Source: Hyphomicrobium sp. ghe19 (lineage in GTDB: Bacteria > Pseudomonadota > Alphaproteobacteria > Rhizobiales > Hyphomicrobiaceae). From it: a DNA stretch of 64,000 bases. The notes below the pieces were generated by a model. That model saw only the letters and a program-made list of their open reading frames with translations, did not search any database and was not told where the DNA came from. Location: NCBI RefSeq assembly GCF_902712875.1, contig NZ_LR743509.1:1681001-1745000 (forward strand), given 5' to 3'. Of this stretch, positions 9,312 through 17,550 are shown piece after piece. The position numbers and the translations under genes were made by a program. Within the stretch, counting starts at the first letter, position 1, and each line of letters opens with the position of its first letter.

Positions 9312-10676
9312 ATGAGTGTCCGGCCCTGTCTCTTCGTCGTGCTAGCTGCGGGCAAGGGCACGCGCATGAAGTCGTCCCTGCCGAAGGTGCTTCACACGAT
9401 TGCGGGGCAGTCGATGCTGGCGCATGTCTTGACCACGGCATCACGCATCGAGGGCGGCAAGATTGCCGTCGTTGCCGGGCCCGGAATGAATGCCGTCGGG
9501 GCGGAAGCGGTGCGGGTGGTTCCCGGCGCGCGGATGTTCGAGCAATTGGCCCAACTCGGGACCGCGGACGCGGTGCTCGCCGCCAAGCCCGCTCTCGATG
9601 AGCAGGATGGTGGTGACGTCGTCGTTCTCTTCGCCGATACGCCGCTCGTCCGGGGTGAGGTCATCGCGCGGCTACGCGCAGCCCTCGATTCGGGCGCGAA
9701 CATTGCCGTTCTCGGTTTCAGGCCGAATAATCCAACCGGTTACGGCCGGCTTCTGATCGACGATCATGGCGCGCTGACAGGGATACGCGAGGAGCAGGAT
9801 GCGACCGAGGCCGAGCGGGCCATCGGGCTCTGCAATTCGGGCGTCATGGCATTCCGGGTGCCGCGGCTCTCCGAACTTCTGTCGCGGATCGGTAGCGCCA
9901 ACGCAAAGGGCGAATACTATTTGACCGACGCGATCGAGATTGCGCGTCAGCAGGGGCTCAAGGCTACTGTCGTCGAGTGCGACGAGAGCGATGTTCTCGG
10001 CGTCAATACGCGGGAACAACTGGCTGTCGCGGAAGGAATTTGGCAGGCGCGCGCCCGTTCGGCGTTCATGCGCGACGGCGTAACGATGATCGCGCCGGAG
10101 ACTGTCTGGTTGAATTTCGACACGCGAATCGCGTCCGATGTCTCGATCGAGCCCAACGTGATCTTTGCTGCGGGCGTGACGGTGGAAGAGGGCGTTCAGA
10201 TCCTAGGTTTTTGCCACATCGAAGGCGCGACGATCGGGAAGGGGGCGCGAATCGGACCGTTCGCCCGCTTCCGGCCCGGTGCCCGGATCGGGGCGAACGC
10301 TCACATCGGAAATTTTGTCGAGGTCAAGAATGTGACCCTCGGCGAGGGCGCGAAGGCCAACCACCTCTCCTATCTCGGCGACGGGAGCGTTGGGGCCGGT
10401 GCAAACATCGGCGCGGGCACGATCTTCTGCAATTATGACGGTTACAACAAAGAGAAGACCGAGATTGGCGACGGGGCCTTCATCGGTTCAAATACGTCGC
10501 TCGTTGCGCCCGTCAAAATCGGCGCGGGCGCGTATATCGGTTCAGGTAGCGTCATTACCAAGAACGTCAGCCCGGGTGCTCTGGCGATCGAACGGAGCGC
10601 GCAAGAAGAGCGGCCGGGGTGGGCCGAGAAATTTCGGGCGGTGATGTCTCGCCGAAAAGCCGCTCAAAAAAAATGA
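9312..10676 (+). CDS. glmU: Bifunctional GlmU (UDP-GlcNAc pyrophosphorylase / GlcN-1-P acetyltransferase)
   Basis: 454 aa, usual length. It acetylates glucosamine-1-phosphate and then couples it to UTP, giving UDP-GlcNAc for peptidoglycan and lipid A. The N-terminal nucleotidyltransferase has LAAGKGTRMKSSLPKVLH, and the C-terminal half is a left-handed beta-helix of hexapeptide repeats (IGPFARFRPGARIG, IGNFVEVKN). The start follows AAGGTTTTCC. glmS lies 139 bases downstream on the same strand, so consecutive pathway steps sit together. The stop codon falls inside the first copy of a 13-bp direct repeat described separately. Confidence 0.97.
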   Translation: MSVRPCLFVVLAAGKGTRMKSSLPKVLHTIAGQSMLAHVLTTASRIEGGKIAVVAGPGMNAVGAEAVRVVPGARMFEQLAQLGTADAVLAAKPALDEQDGGDVVVLFADTPLVRGEVIARLRAALDSGANIAVLGFRPNNPTGYGRLLIDDHGALTGIREEQDATEAERAIGLCNSGVMAFRVPRLSELLSRIGSANAKGEYYLTDAIEIARQQGLKATVVECDESDVLGVNTREQLAVAEGIWQARARSAFMRDGVTMIAPETVWLNFDTRIASDVSIEPNVIFAAGVTVEEGVQILGFCHIEGATIGKGARIGPFARFRPGARIGANAHIGNFVEVKNVTLGEGAKANHLSYLGDGSVGAGANIGAGTIFCNYDGYNKEKTEIGDGAFIGSNTSLVAPVKIGAGAYIGSGSVITKNVSPGALAIERSAQEERPGWAEKFRAVMSRRKAAQKK

Positions 10677-10767
10677 TTGTTAACCACGCCGGGACTTTGC
10701 CGAGAGCGACAGGACACAAAGAGTGCGTTCGTCTGAAACACTCTGTGACTTGAGATGATTGTTAACC
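10673..10767 (+). repeat. Direct repeats ATGATTGTTAACC flanking a hairpin upstream of glmS
   Basis: The 13-mer ATGATTGTTAACC occurs at 10673-10685, overlapping the glmU stop, and at 10755-10767. Between the copies, CACAAAGAGTG (10715-10725) and CACTCTGTG (10739-10747) can form a bulged hairpin. The arrangement suggests a regulatory leader or twin operator for glmS. No known element is recognised. Confidence 0.55.
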
Positions 10768-10815
10768 GCCCCCATCGTTCGATTTGGGGGAACCTTCTTT
10801 GGGGGAGCCGATCCA

Positions 10816-12636
10816 ATGTGTGGGATCGTAGGAATTCTCGGAAAATCATCGGTTTCGACCAATCTGGTCGACGCCCTGCGGAGGCTCGAATACCGGGGCT
10901 ATGATTCGGCGGGCATCGCAACGGTCGAGGGCGGCGCTATCGATCGCCGCCGCGCCGAGGGCAAGCTACGGAACTTGGAAAAGCGGCTGATCTCGGAGCC
11001 GCTCGCGGGCCGCACCGGCATCGGCCATACGCGCTGGGCGACGCACGGCCGTCCGACGGAGCGCAACGCGCACCCGCATATGACGGCTAAGGTCTCGGTC
11101 GTGCACAACGGCATAATCGAGAATTTCCGCGAGCTCAGGGCGCGTCTCGAGGCCAAGGGACACAAATTCGAGACCGATACGGACACCGAAGCCGTCGTCC
11201 ACCTGATCACGGACGAAATGGATCAGGGTGCGGAGCCTGTCGCCGCCGTTCGTAATGCCCTGCAGCATCTGGAGGGCGCTTTTGCGCTCGGCATCATTTT
11301 CGCGGGCGAGGACGATTTGATGATCGCGGCCCGCAAGGGTTCGCCGCTCGCCATCGGCCACGGCTCGGGCGAGATGTACCTCGGTTCGGACGCCATCGCG
11401 CTTGCGCCGTTCACGGACGCTATCACTTATCTTGAAGAGGGCGATTGGGCGGTTCTGCACCGCTCGGGCGCCGAGATCTTCAATCTTGATGGTGAGCGCG
11501 TGGAGCGCCCACTCGTCAAAGCCGTAGCGAGCGCTCTTTTGATCGATAAGGGCAACTATCGCCACTTCATGGCGAAGGAAATTCACGAGCAGCCGGAAGT
11601 CATTTCGCACACGCTCGCGAACTACCTCGATATGACGACGGCGCGCGTGCGTTTTCCGGATTTGGGCGTCGATCTCTCGAAAATCAGCCGCGTTACGATA
11701 TCAGCGTGCGGCACGGCTTATTATGCCGGGCTCGTCGCCAAATACTGGATCGAGCGTTACGCGCGATTGCCGGTCGACATCGATGTCGCGTCGGAAATGC
11801 GTTACCGCGAAACGCCGTTGCCCGAGCACGGTCTCGCGGTGTTCGTCTCGCAGTCAGGGGAAACGGCCGATACGCTGGCGACGCTTCGCTATGCGAAGGC
11901 CAATGACCAACGCATCGCCTCCATCGTCAACGTTCGCACCTCGACGATTGCGCGTGAATCGCACACGGCGCTGCCAACGCTGGCGGGGCCGGAAATCGGG
12001 GTCGCTTCGACGAAGGCATTCACGTGCCAGCTTGCCGTGCTCGCTTGCTTGGCGATCGCAATCGCCCGGGCACGTGACAAGATCACGGTCGAACAGGAAA
12101 TGGCGCTCGTCACATCGTTGATGGAGGTGCCCCGTCACATTGCTTCGATTTTGAAGAACGACGAGTCTTTCATCGCGGTTGCTCACGAACTCGCCAAGGC
12201 CCGTGACGTTCTCTATCTGGGCCGCGGTTCGAGTTTCCCGATCGCTCTGGAAGGTGCGCTGAAGCTCAAGGAGATCTCGTATATACATGCCGAGGGCTAC
12301 GCCGCAGGCGAGCTGAAGCACGGTCCTATCGCGCTGATCGATGAAACCGTGCCGGTCGTCGTGGTCGCTCCCGAGGACGATCTCTTCGAGAAGACGGTGT
12401 CCAATTTGCAGGAGGTGGCGGCTCGCGGGGGCCAGGTGATCCTCATTTCGGACGCGGCGCCTGAAAAAGCTGGTTGTAAACTCGCTGCCCACATCCAAAT
12501 GCCGAGCGTCGACACTTTTGTTGCGCCAATGATTTATGCTGTGCCGACTCAGCTCATCGCCTACCAGACGGCGGTATTGATGGGTACGGACGTCGATCAG
12601 CCGCGAAATCTGGCGAAGTCCGTCACGGTGGAATAA
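10816..12636 (+). CDS. glmS: Glutamine--fructose-6-phosphate aminotransferase (isomerizing)
   Basis: 606 aa. It makes glucosamine-6-phosphate from fructose-6-phosphate and glutamine, the committed step to UDP-GlcNAc. The start is fixed by MCGIVGILG, in which Cys2 becomes the N-terminal nucleophile of the class II glutamine amidotransferase domain. Two SIS sugar-isomerase domains follow (SQSGETADT, LGRGSSFPIALEGALKLKE), and the protein ends KSVTVE as is typical. The open frame begins 57 bases earlier but only the MCG start gives an active enzyme. Feedback control may act through the leader repeats between glmU and this gene. Confidence 0.97.
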   Translation: MCGIVGILGKSSVSTNLVDALRRLEYRGYDSAGIATVEGGAIDRRRAEGKLRNLEKRLISEPLAGRTGIGHTRWATHGRPTERNAHPHMTAKVSVVHNGIIENFRELRARLEAKGHKFETDTDTEAVVHLITDEMDQGAEPVAAVRNALQHLEGAFALGIIFAGEDDLMIAARKGSPLAIGHGSGEMYLGSDAIALAPFTDAITYLEEGDWAVLHRSGAEIFNLDGERVERPLVKAVASALLIDKGNYRHFMAKEIHEQPEVISHTLANYLDMTTARVRFPDLGVDLSKISRVTISACGTAYYAGLVAKYWIERYARLPVDIDVASEMRYRETPLPEHGLAVFVSQSGETADTLATLRYAKANDQRIASIVNVRTSTIARESHTALPTLAGPEIGVASTKAFTCQLAVLACLAIAIARARDKITVEQEMALVTSLMEVPRHIASILKNDESFIAVAHELAKARDVLYLGRGSSFPIALEGALKLKEISYIHAEGYAAGELKHGPIALIDETVPVVVVAPEDDLFEKTVSNLQEVAARGGQVILISDAAPEKAGCKLAAHIQMPSVDTFVAPMIYAVPTQLIAYQTAVLMGTDVDQPRNLAKSVTVE

Positions 12637-12653
12637 CCGGCAAAAAAGCCGGT
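12636..12653 (+). terminator. Short hairpin after glmS
   Basis: ACCGGC-AAAAAA-GCCGGT starts on the last base of the glmS stop codon. The stem is 6 bp and no T-run follows, so this is a weak candidate terminator or mRNA-stability hairpin. Confidence 0.3.
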
Positions 12654-12755
12654 ATAAGAGGGCGGGGGCCCACAATTTGCCTCGTTCAAATGATTGCAAT
12701 ACCTTGAGGGGAGGTTGCGCAATCTAGAACGTGACCATTGGGGAAGGTACGTACA

Positions 12756-14072
12756 ATGACGCAGTTCCAGGCGTTGGCGCGCCCCATGGCGCTCGCTGCC
12801 ATCGTGACGTGCGTATTTGCCGGCGGCCTCGCCAGCTGGCCATCCGCGGGCGAAGCTGCCAAAGCAAAGTCCGCAAGCCAGGCGACGCAGGGGCCGAAAG
12901 CTGGCCAAAGCGGTGGCGGCGACAGTGACGCCGAACAGAAGGCCGTGGCCATCGCGGCCGCGAAAAAGGCTTACGATGCCGGGCTCAAGGAATATGCCGC
13001 CGGCCGTCACCAAAATGCGATCGGCCAGCTGACGATTGCCGTCAAGGCGGGCGTGCTTTCGGCCTCCGAAATGGCGAAAGCCCTTTATACCCGCGGCCTT
13101 GCCTACAAACGAGATAACAAGCCCGGCCTCGCTATTTCGGACCTCACAAGCGCGATCTGGTTGAAGAACGGGCTCAGCCCGAGCGACCAAAAGTCGGCGA
13201 TTGCGGAGCGCTCGGAAGCCTATCGCATGGCGGGCCTCGAAGACACGGGCAGCACGCCGGATCAGCGCGTCATCGCGGCCGCAAAGCCGGCAGCCGGCGC
13301 TCCGGGCGCTAAGGTCGTCGCAAATCCAGCGCCGGGGCCCAATGCCGGTTCGGCCGGGCTTTCCGCTGCGGCGATTGCCGAAGCGGCCGGCAGCCAGGGT
13401 GGTGCGAGCTCCGGAGACGGCACGTCGGCGACGATTACGCGGCAGGACGCCAACAGCGAGGCCGCGATGGATGCGGCGCGCGCTCGTGCTACCGCAGCGG
13501 GAGAGAGTTCGAGCTTTCAATCGATTGCTTCGCCGTCAGACGCTAGCCCGGCGCCGCCGCCGTCTGGCGGGTCTTCGTTCGGGCAGACTGTCAGCGCCAT
13601 ACCCGGCAACGTCACGGGCTTTTTCTCCAACATGTTCGGGGGTGGATCGACGCCTGCGGCAGCTCCGCCTGCGAGTAGTGAAGCGGTGACAACGGCCTCA
13701 ACATCCGGCGCTCCCGAAACGTCGAGTTGGAGCAACGCGACGGTCGTCGCGCCGGGTGCTGCCGCTAAGCCCACGAAAATTGCGCTCGCGGCCGAGACCA
13801 ACCCAAAGTCCGTCGCGACGAAGGGCAAGTATAAGATTCATATCGCTGCTCTCAGGTCGCGGGCAGATGCCGAGGCATTGGCGCAGAACCTCATCGCCCA
13901 GCATGGCCCCGAACTTTCCAATCACGTGCCGACCGTCGATGAGGCCGTCATCGGCAGCATGGGGACGTTTTATCGCGTGCGGATCGGGGGCTATGCTTCG
14001 CAGGAAGAGCCGCGCGGTCTCTGCAACAAACTTCGAAGCAGTGGCCTTGATTGTCTGGTCGTGACAAACTGA
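12756..14072 (+). CDS. Exported TPR and SPOR domain protein
   Basis: 438 aa. Residues 1-35 form a signal peptide or anchor (LARPMALAAIVTCVFAGGLA). Residues about 65-150 read as tetratricopeptide-like helices (AYDAGLKEYAAGRHQNAIGQ and AKALYTRGLAYKRDNKPGLA). A long Ala/Ser/Gly/Pro linker follows. The last 75 residues form a SPOR domain (YKIHIAALRSRADAEALAQN, YRVRIGGYASQEE), expected to bind peptidoglycan in the periplasm. The ATG at 12756 follows GGGGAAGG at good spacing; a TTG 18 bases upstream is less likely. It follows glmS on the same strand, consistent with an envelope or division role. The partner is not known. Confidence 0.8.
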   Translation: MTQFQALARPMALAAIVTCVFAGGLASWPSAGEAAKAKSASQATQGPKAGQSGGGDSDAEQKAVAIAAAKKAYDAGLKEYAAGRHQNAIGQLTIAVKAGVLSASEMAKALYTRGLAYKRDNKPGLAISDLTSAIWLKNGLSPSDQKSAIAERSEAYRMAGLEDTGSTPDQRVIAAAKPAAGAPGAKVVANPAPGPNAGSAGLSAAAIAEAAGSQGGASSGDGTSATITRQDANSEAAMDAARARATAAGESSSFQSIASPSDASPAPPPSGGSSFGQTVSAIPGNVTGFFSNMFGGGSTPAAAPPASSEAVTTASTSGAPETSSWSNATVVAPGAAAKPTKIALAAETNPKSVATKGKYKIHIAALRSRADAEALAQNLIAQHGPELSNHVPTVDEAVIGSMGTFYRVRIGGYASQEEPRGLCNKLRSSGLDCLVVTN

Positions 14073-14116
14073 GGCTCGCCCGGTCTCCATCGGGCTATCA
14101 GCTCGAGTAGGAGAGA

Positions 14117-14941
14117 ATGGCCCCACCGTCTGCTCACGACCCCGGCCCTCGCAGTTCTTTGGGCGCCGACGCGAAGACGGATGCACAGCTGACCGCTGGG
14201 CTCAAGCGGCTGGTTAGCGATGACGGCAAAACGGGATGGCGACTCGGATCGCGGATCCGCAACGCTTTTCTGACCGGTCTCGTCATCGTCGGCCCCGTCA
14301 CGATCACGCTTTGGATCATGTGGGGTGTCATCCATTGGATTGACGCCTGGATCAAGCCGCTGCTGCCGACGACCTTTAATCCCGATACGTACCTGCCGTT
14401 TCCGTTGCCGGGGCTTGGTCTCGTCATTGCCATCGTCGGGCTGACGCTGATCGGCGCGCTCGCTGCCAACCTGCTCGGGCGGACGCTCGTCTCCTCGGGC
14501 GAACTCATGATGTCGCGCACGCCGATCGTGCGCAACGTCTATGGGGCGCTGAAGCAGATTTTCGAGAGCGTCATCTCGACGACCGGACCGAATTCCAGTT
14601 TTCAAAAGGTCGGGATGATCGAATTCCCGTCGAAGGAAATCTGGAGCCTCGTGTTCGTCACGGGCGAGACGACGGGCGAGATCAAAGACGCGAAGCCGGG
14701 CGGCGCCGAAGATCTTCTCACCGTTTTCATGCCGACCGGCATTGTGCCGCCGACTGGGTTCATCTGCTTCGTGCCGCGGGCGAACGTGGTGTTTCTATCG
14801 ATGACCGTCGAGGAAGCAGCGAAGATCGTTCTTTCGGGCGGCATCGTCATGCCGGACGTCGCGGAGAAAATGAAACGGCTTGCGGCGGCGGAGAAGAAGG
14901 CGTCGCGTTTCCGTTTGGGCAGCGACAAGCCTGCTGCTTAG
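14117..14941 (+). CDS. DUF502 family inner membrane protein
   Basis: 274 aa, PF04367. It has a polar N-terminus and two membrane segments (AFLTGLVIVGPVTITLWIMW and GLVIAIVGLTLIGALAANLL). The conserved soluble C-terminal domain contains MSRTPIVRNVYGALKQ and FMPTGIVPPTGFICFVPR, both family signatures. The function of DUF502 is not settled. It follows the SPOR-TPR gene after 44 bases, preceded by AGGAGAG, so the two may share a transcript. It converges with recG. Confidence 0.88.
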   Translation: MAPPSAHDPGPRSSLGADAKTDAQLTAGLKRLVSDDGKTGWRLGSRIRNAFLTGLVIVGPVTITLWIMWGVIHWIDAWIKPLLPTTFNPDTYLPFPLPGLGLVIAIVGLTLIGALAANLLGRTLVSSGELMMSRTPIVRNVYGALKQIFESVISTTGPNSSFQKVGMIEFPSKEIWSLVFVTGETTGEIKDAKPGGAEDLLTVFMPTGIVPPTGFICFVPRANVVFLSMTVEEAAKIVLSGGIVMPDVAEKMKRLAAAEKKASRFRLGSDKPAA

Positions 14942-14949
14942 CCTTCTGA

Positions 14950-17064
14950 CTAGGCTGCGCGAAACAGGCGAACCGCTTCATCGCATTCGAAGAGATAGAG
15001 CAGTGTTCTGAGTGCCTGACCACGCGGTGAGACGAGGTTTGGATCTTTCTGAAGAATGAGTTCGGCGTCGTCGCGGGCGGCTTCGAGCAGCGCGTCCCGG
15101 CCGGGAACCTCTGCAATCCGGAAGCCCGGCGCGCCGCTCTGGCGAGCTCCCAGGATTTCGCCGCCGCCGCGAAGTTCGAGATCCTTCTCCGCGATCTTGA
15201 AGCCGTCCTCGGTCTCTTCCATCATCTTCAATCGCGCTTCGGCGGTTTCACCGAGCGGCGCTTTGTAGAGCAGCATGCAGAACGATTCACGCGTGCCGCG
15301 GCCGACGCGGCCGCGCAGCTGGTGAAGCTGGGCCAAGCCGAAGCGCTCGGCGTGCTCGATCACCATGATGTTGGCATTCGGAACGTTGACGCCGACTTCG
15401 ATGACGGTCGTCGCGACGAGAATTCTCAGATGGCCGGCGGCGAATGCCGACATCGTCTCGTCCTTCTCCTTGCCCGTCAGTCCGCCGTGCAACAGGCCGA
15501 CGCTGTCGCCGAAGATCTGGCGGAGATATGCGAACCGTTCTTCCGCGGCGGCGAGATCCGAAATTTCGGACGTTTCGATCAGCGGGCAGACCCAGTAGAC
15601 CTGCGCGCCTTCTTCGAGCTGGACGCGAACGCGATCGATCAGGCGTTCCAGCAATTCCAGCGGCACCGCTTTGGTGACGACGGGTTTGCGTCCGGCTGGT
15701 TTTTCCGTGAGCTTCGATACGTCGAGATCGCCGTAGTGCGTCATCAAAAGCGTCCGCGGAATGGGCGTCGCTGTCATCACGAGGACGTTTGTGTCGCCGT
15801 TCGATCCTTTGGATTGCAGCGCCATGCGCTGGTGAACGCCGAAGCGGTGCTGCTCGTCGATGACCGCGACGGCGAGGTCTTTGAACTGCACGTCCGATTG
15901 AAAGAGCGCGTGCGTTCCGATCAGGATGTCGATCTCGCCGGTCGCGAGGCGCGATATCACGGCGTCGCGGGCTTTGCCTTTTTCGCGTCCCGTGAGCAGG
16001 GCGATCCGGAGGCCTGCCGCGTCGGCAAGCGGCGCGATGGTTTCGATATGCTGGCGGGCGAGCACTTCGGTCGGAGCCATCAACGCGGCTTGCGCACCAG
16101 CCTCAACGGCGACGGCCATGCTCATCAATGCGACCACGGTTTTGCCGGAGCCGACGTCGCCCTGGAGCAGACGCAGCATCCGGTGGGGCGCTGCGAGGTC
16201 ATCGGTGATTTCGGCGAGCGCGCCCGTTTGCGATCCGGTGAGCGAAAACGGGAGTGCGGCTGCGATCTTCGCGCGAATTTTGCCGTTGCCCGACAGGCGC
16301 CGTCCGCGTTCCGTCTTCAGGTTTCGCCGTACGAGCGCGAACGCGAGCTGACCCGCGAGGAGTTCATCATAGGCGAGGCGTTGCCAGAACATGGCGCCGT
16401 TAGAGACGTCTTGCGCCTCGCCCGGCCGATGGACGCGGACGACCGCTTCGTTGAATTTCGGCCAGTAGCGCGCTTCGAGCCAGCTCGTTTCCTGCCATTC
16501 GGGAAGTTCAGGAACGCGTTCGACGGCCTGGCGCGCAGCTTTGAGCGCGATCTTTCCGGAGAGCCCTGCAGTCAGCGGATAGACTGGCTCGAGCAACGGC
16601 ATCTCGTGACGGGCTTCCGGCGAGACGATGTAATCGGGATGCGACATCTGAAGCCGCTCGCCGTAGCGTTCGATGCGGCCTGAGACGTAGCGGATTTCGC
16701 CTTCGGGCAGCTGACGCTCGATGAATTTATGCTCGGCGTGGAAGAAGATCAGGTCGATGCGGCCCGTGTCGTCTTCGCACGTCACCTTGTACGGGGCTTT
16801 GGTATTTCCTCGCGGCGAGGGCTTGTGTTTCAGCACTCTCAGTTCGAGCGTGACGATGGTTCCGGGGACGGCTGCTGCGAGCTGGGGCTGGCTGCGCCGG
16901 TCGATCACGCCGGTCGGCATGTGCCACAGCACATCGATGACACGAGGCTCGGAAACGCCCGGCGGTAAGGCCAGACATTTTTTCAAAAGCAGAATGAGGC
17001 GCGGGCCGATCCCGGCCAGGGTTTGCGCCGACGCGAAAAGCGGATTGAGAAAGGCTGGTCGCAT
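14950..17064 (-). CDS. recG: ATP-dependent DNA helicase RecG
   Basis: About 704 aa. It unwinds and regresses stalled replication forks and Holliday junctions. The N-terminal wedge/OB domain is followed by a superfamily 2 helicase core: Walker A GDVGSGKT near residues 301-308, a DEQH box in VIDEQHRFGV, TATPIPRTL, and the motif VI region QLRGRVGRG. The start was chosen at MRPAFLNPLFA, which matches the usual N-terminus; an upstream in-frame ATG at 17130 adds 22 unlikely residues. It diverges from sdhE-mfd across a short region. Confidence 0.96.
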   Translation of the reverse strand: MRPAFLNPLFASAQTLAGIGPRLILLLKKCLALPPGVSEPRVIDVLWHMPTGVIDRRSQPQLAAAVPGTIVTLELRVLKHKPSPRGNTKAPYKVTCEDDTGRIDLIFFHAEHKFIERQLPEGEIRYVSGRIERYGERLQMSHPDYIVSPEARHEMPLLEPVYPLTAGLSGKIALKAARQAVERVPELPEWQETSWLEARYWPKFNEAVVRVHRPGEAQDVSNGAMFWQRLAYDELLAGQLAFALVRRNLKTERGRRLSGNGKIRAKIAAALPFSLTGSQTGALAEITDDLAAPHRMLRLLQGDVGSGKTVVALMSMAVAVEAGAQAALMAPTEVLARQHIETIAPLADAAGLRIALLTGREKGKARDAVISRLATGEIDILIGTHALFQSDVQFKDLAVAVIDEQHRFGVHQRMALQSKGSNGDTNVLVMTATPIPRTLLMTHYGDLDVSKLTEKPAGRKPVVTKAVPLELLERLIDRVRVQLEEGAQVYWVCPLIETSEISDLAAAEERFAYLRQIFGDSVGLLHGGLTGKEKDETMSAFAAGHLRILVATTVIEVGVNVPNANIMVIEHAERFGLAQLHQLRGRVGRGTRESFCMLLYKAPLGETAEARLKMMEETEDGFKIAEKDLELRGGGEILGARQSGAPGFRIAEVPGRDALLEAARDDAELILQKDPNLVSPRGQALRTLLYLFECDEAVRLFRAA

Positions 17065-17264
17065 CGTAGAATTAGGCTCGCCGTTGGCAGGTGTCGCGGG
17101 GCCGCTACCGTTGGTCGCGGCAATAAGCATCGCCGGGTGCGCTAGGCGCGGGGAGCAGTGGGCGGTATAGGAACCCTTCGCGAATGGCGCACCGTGACGG
17201 CCGTCCGGCGCTCAGTCAAGCTGCTGCCGACGCTTTTACCATTGCCATGCAACCCGGACTTCAT

Positions 17265-17540
17265 ATGACGGACGATCTCGAGGCGAAGAGGCGGCGTGCG
17301 TCTTATCGCGCTCACCACCGCGGCACCAAGGAAATGGACGTGCTGGTCGGGCGCTATGCCGATGACCGGCTTCCCTCCTATACTCCTGAACAGATCGAGC
17401 GCTTCGAGCGTTTCATGACAATTCCCGATCCCTCACTCCAGCAGTGGATCTTCTCCGGCCAGGGTTACAGCGGCATCGAATTCGAGGACCTGCTGAACGA
17501 TATTCGGGCCTTCCATGGCCTTACGGCAGAGACGAGATAA
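17265..17540 (+). CDS. sdhE: Succinate dehydrogenase assembly factor SdhE (DUF339)
   Basis: 91 aa in the form chosen. SdhE assists covalent flavinylation of the SdhA subunit. The family core is clear: RRRASYRAHHRGTKEMDVL, containing the RGxxE motif, then a short helical C-terminal half with a conserved WIFSG-like turn. In-frame ATGs at 17247 and 17184 would lengthen the N-terminus, but the family normally begins just before the DDLEAKRRR segment. It ends 10 bases before mfd, so the two are probably cotranscribed, as in many alphaproteobacteria. Confidence 0.92.
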   Translation: MTDDLEAKRRRASYRAHHRGTKEMDVLVGRYADDRLPSYTPEQIERFERFMTIPDPSLQQWIFSGQGYSGIEFEDLLNDIRAFHGLTAETR

Positions 17541-17550
17541 GACGCATTAG

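Noticed and set aside
10677..10815. glmS ribozyme
   Set aside because: The region is too short and lacks the conserved pseudoknot core; the ribozyme is also restricted mainly to Gram-positive bacteria.
15322..16683. A 453-codon open frame antisense to recG
   Set aside because: Same reason: complete overlap with conserved helicase motifs on the other strand and no family resemblance.
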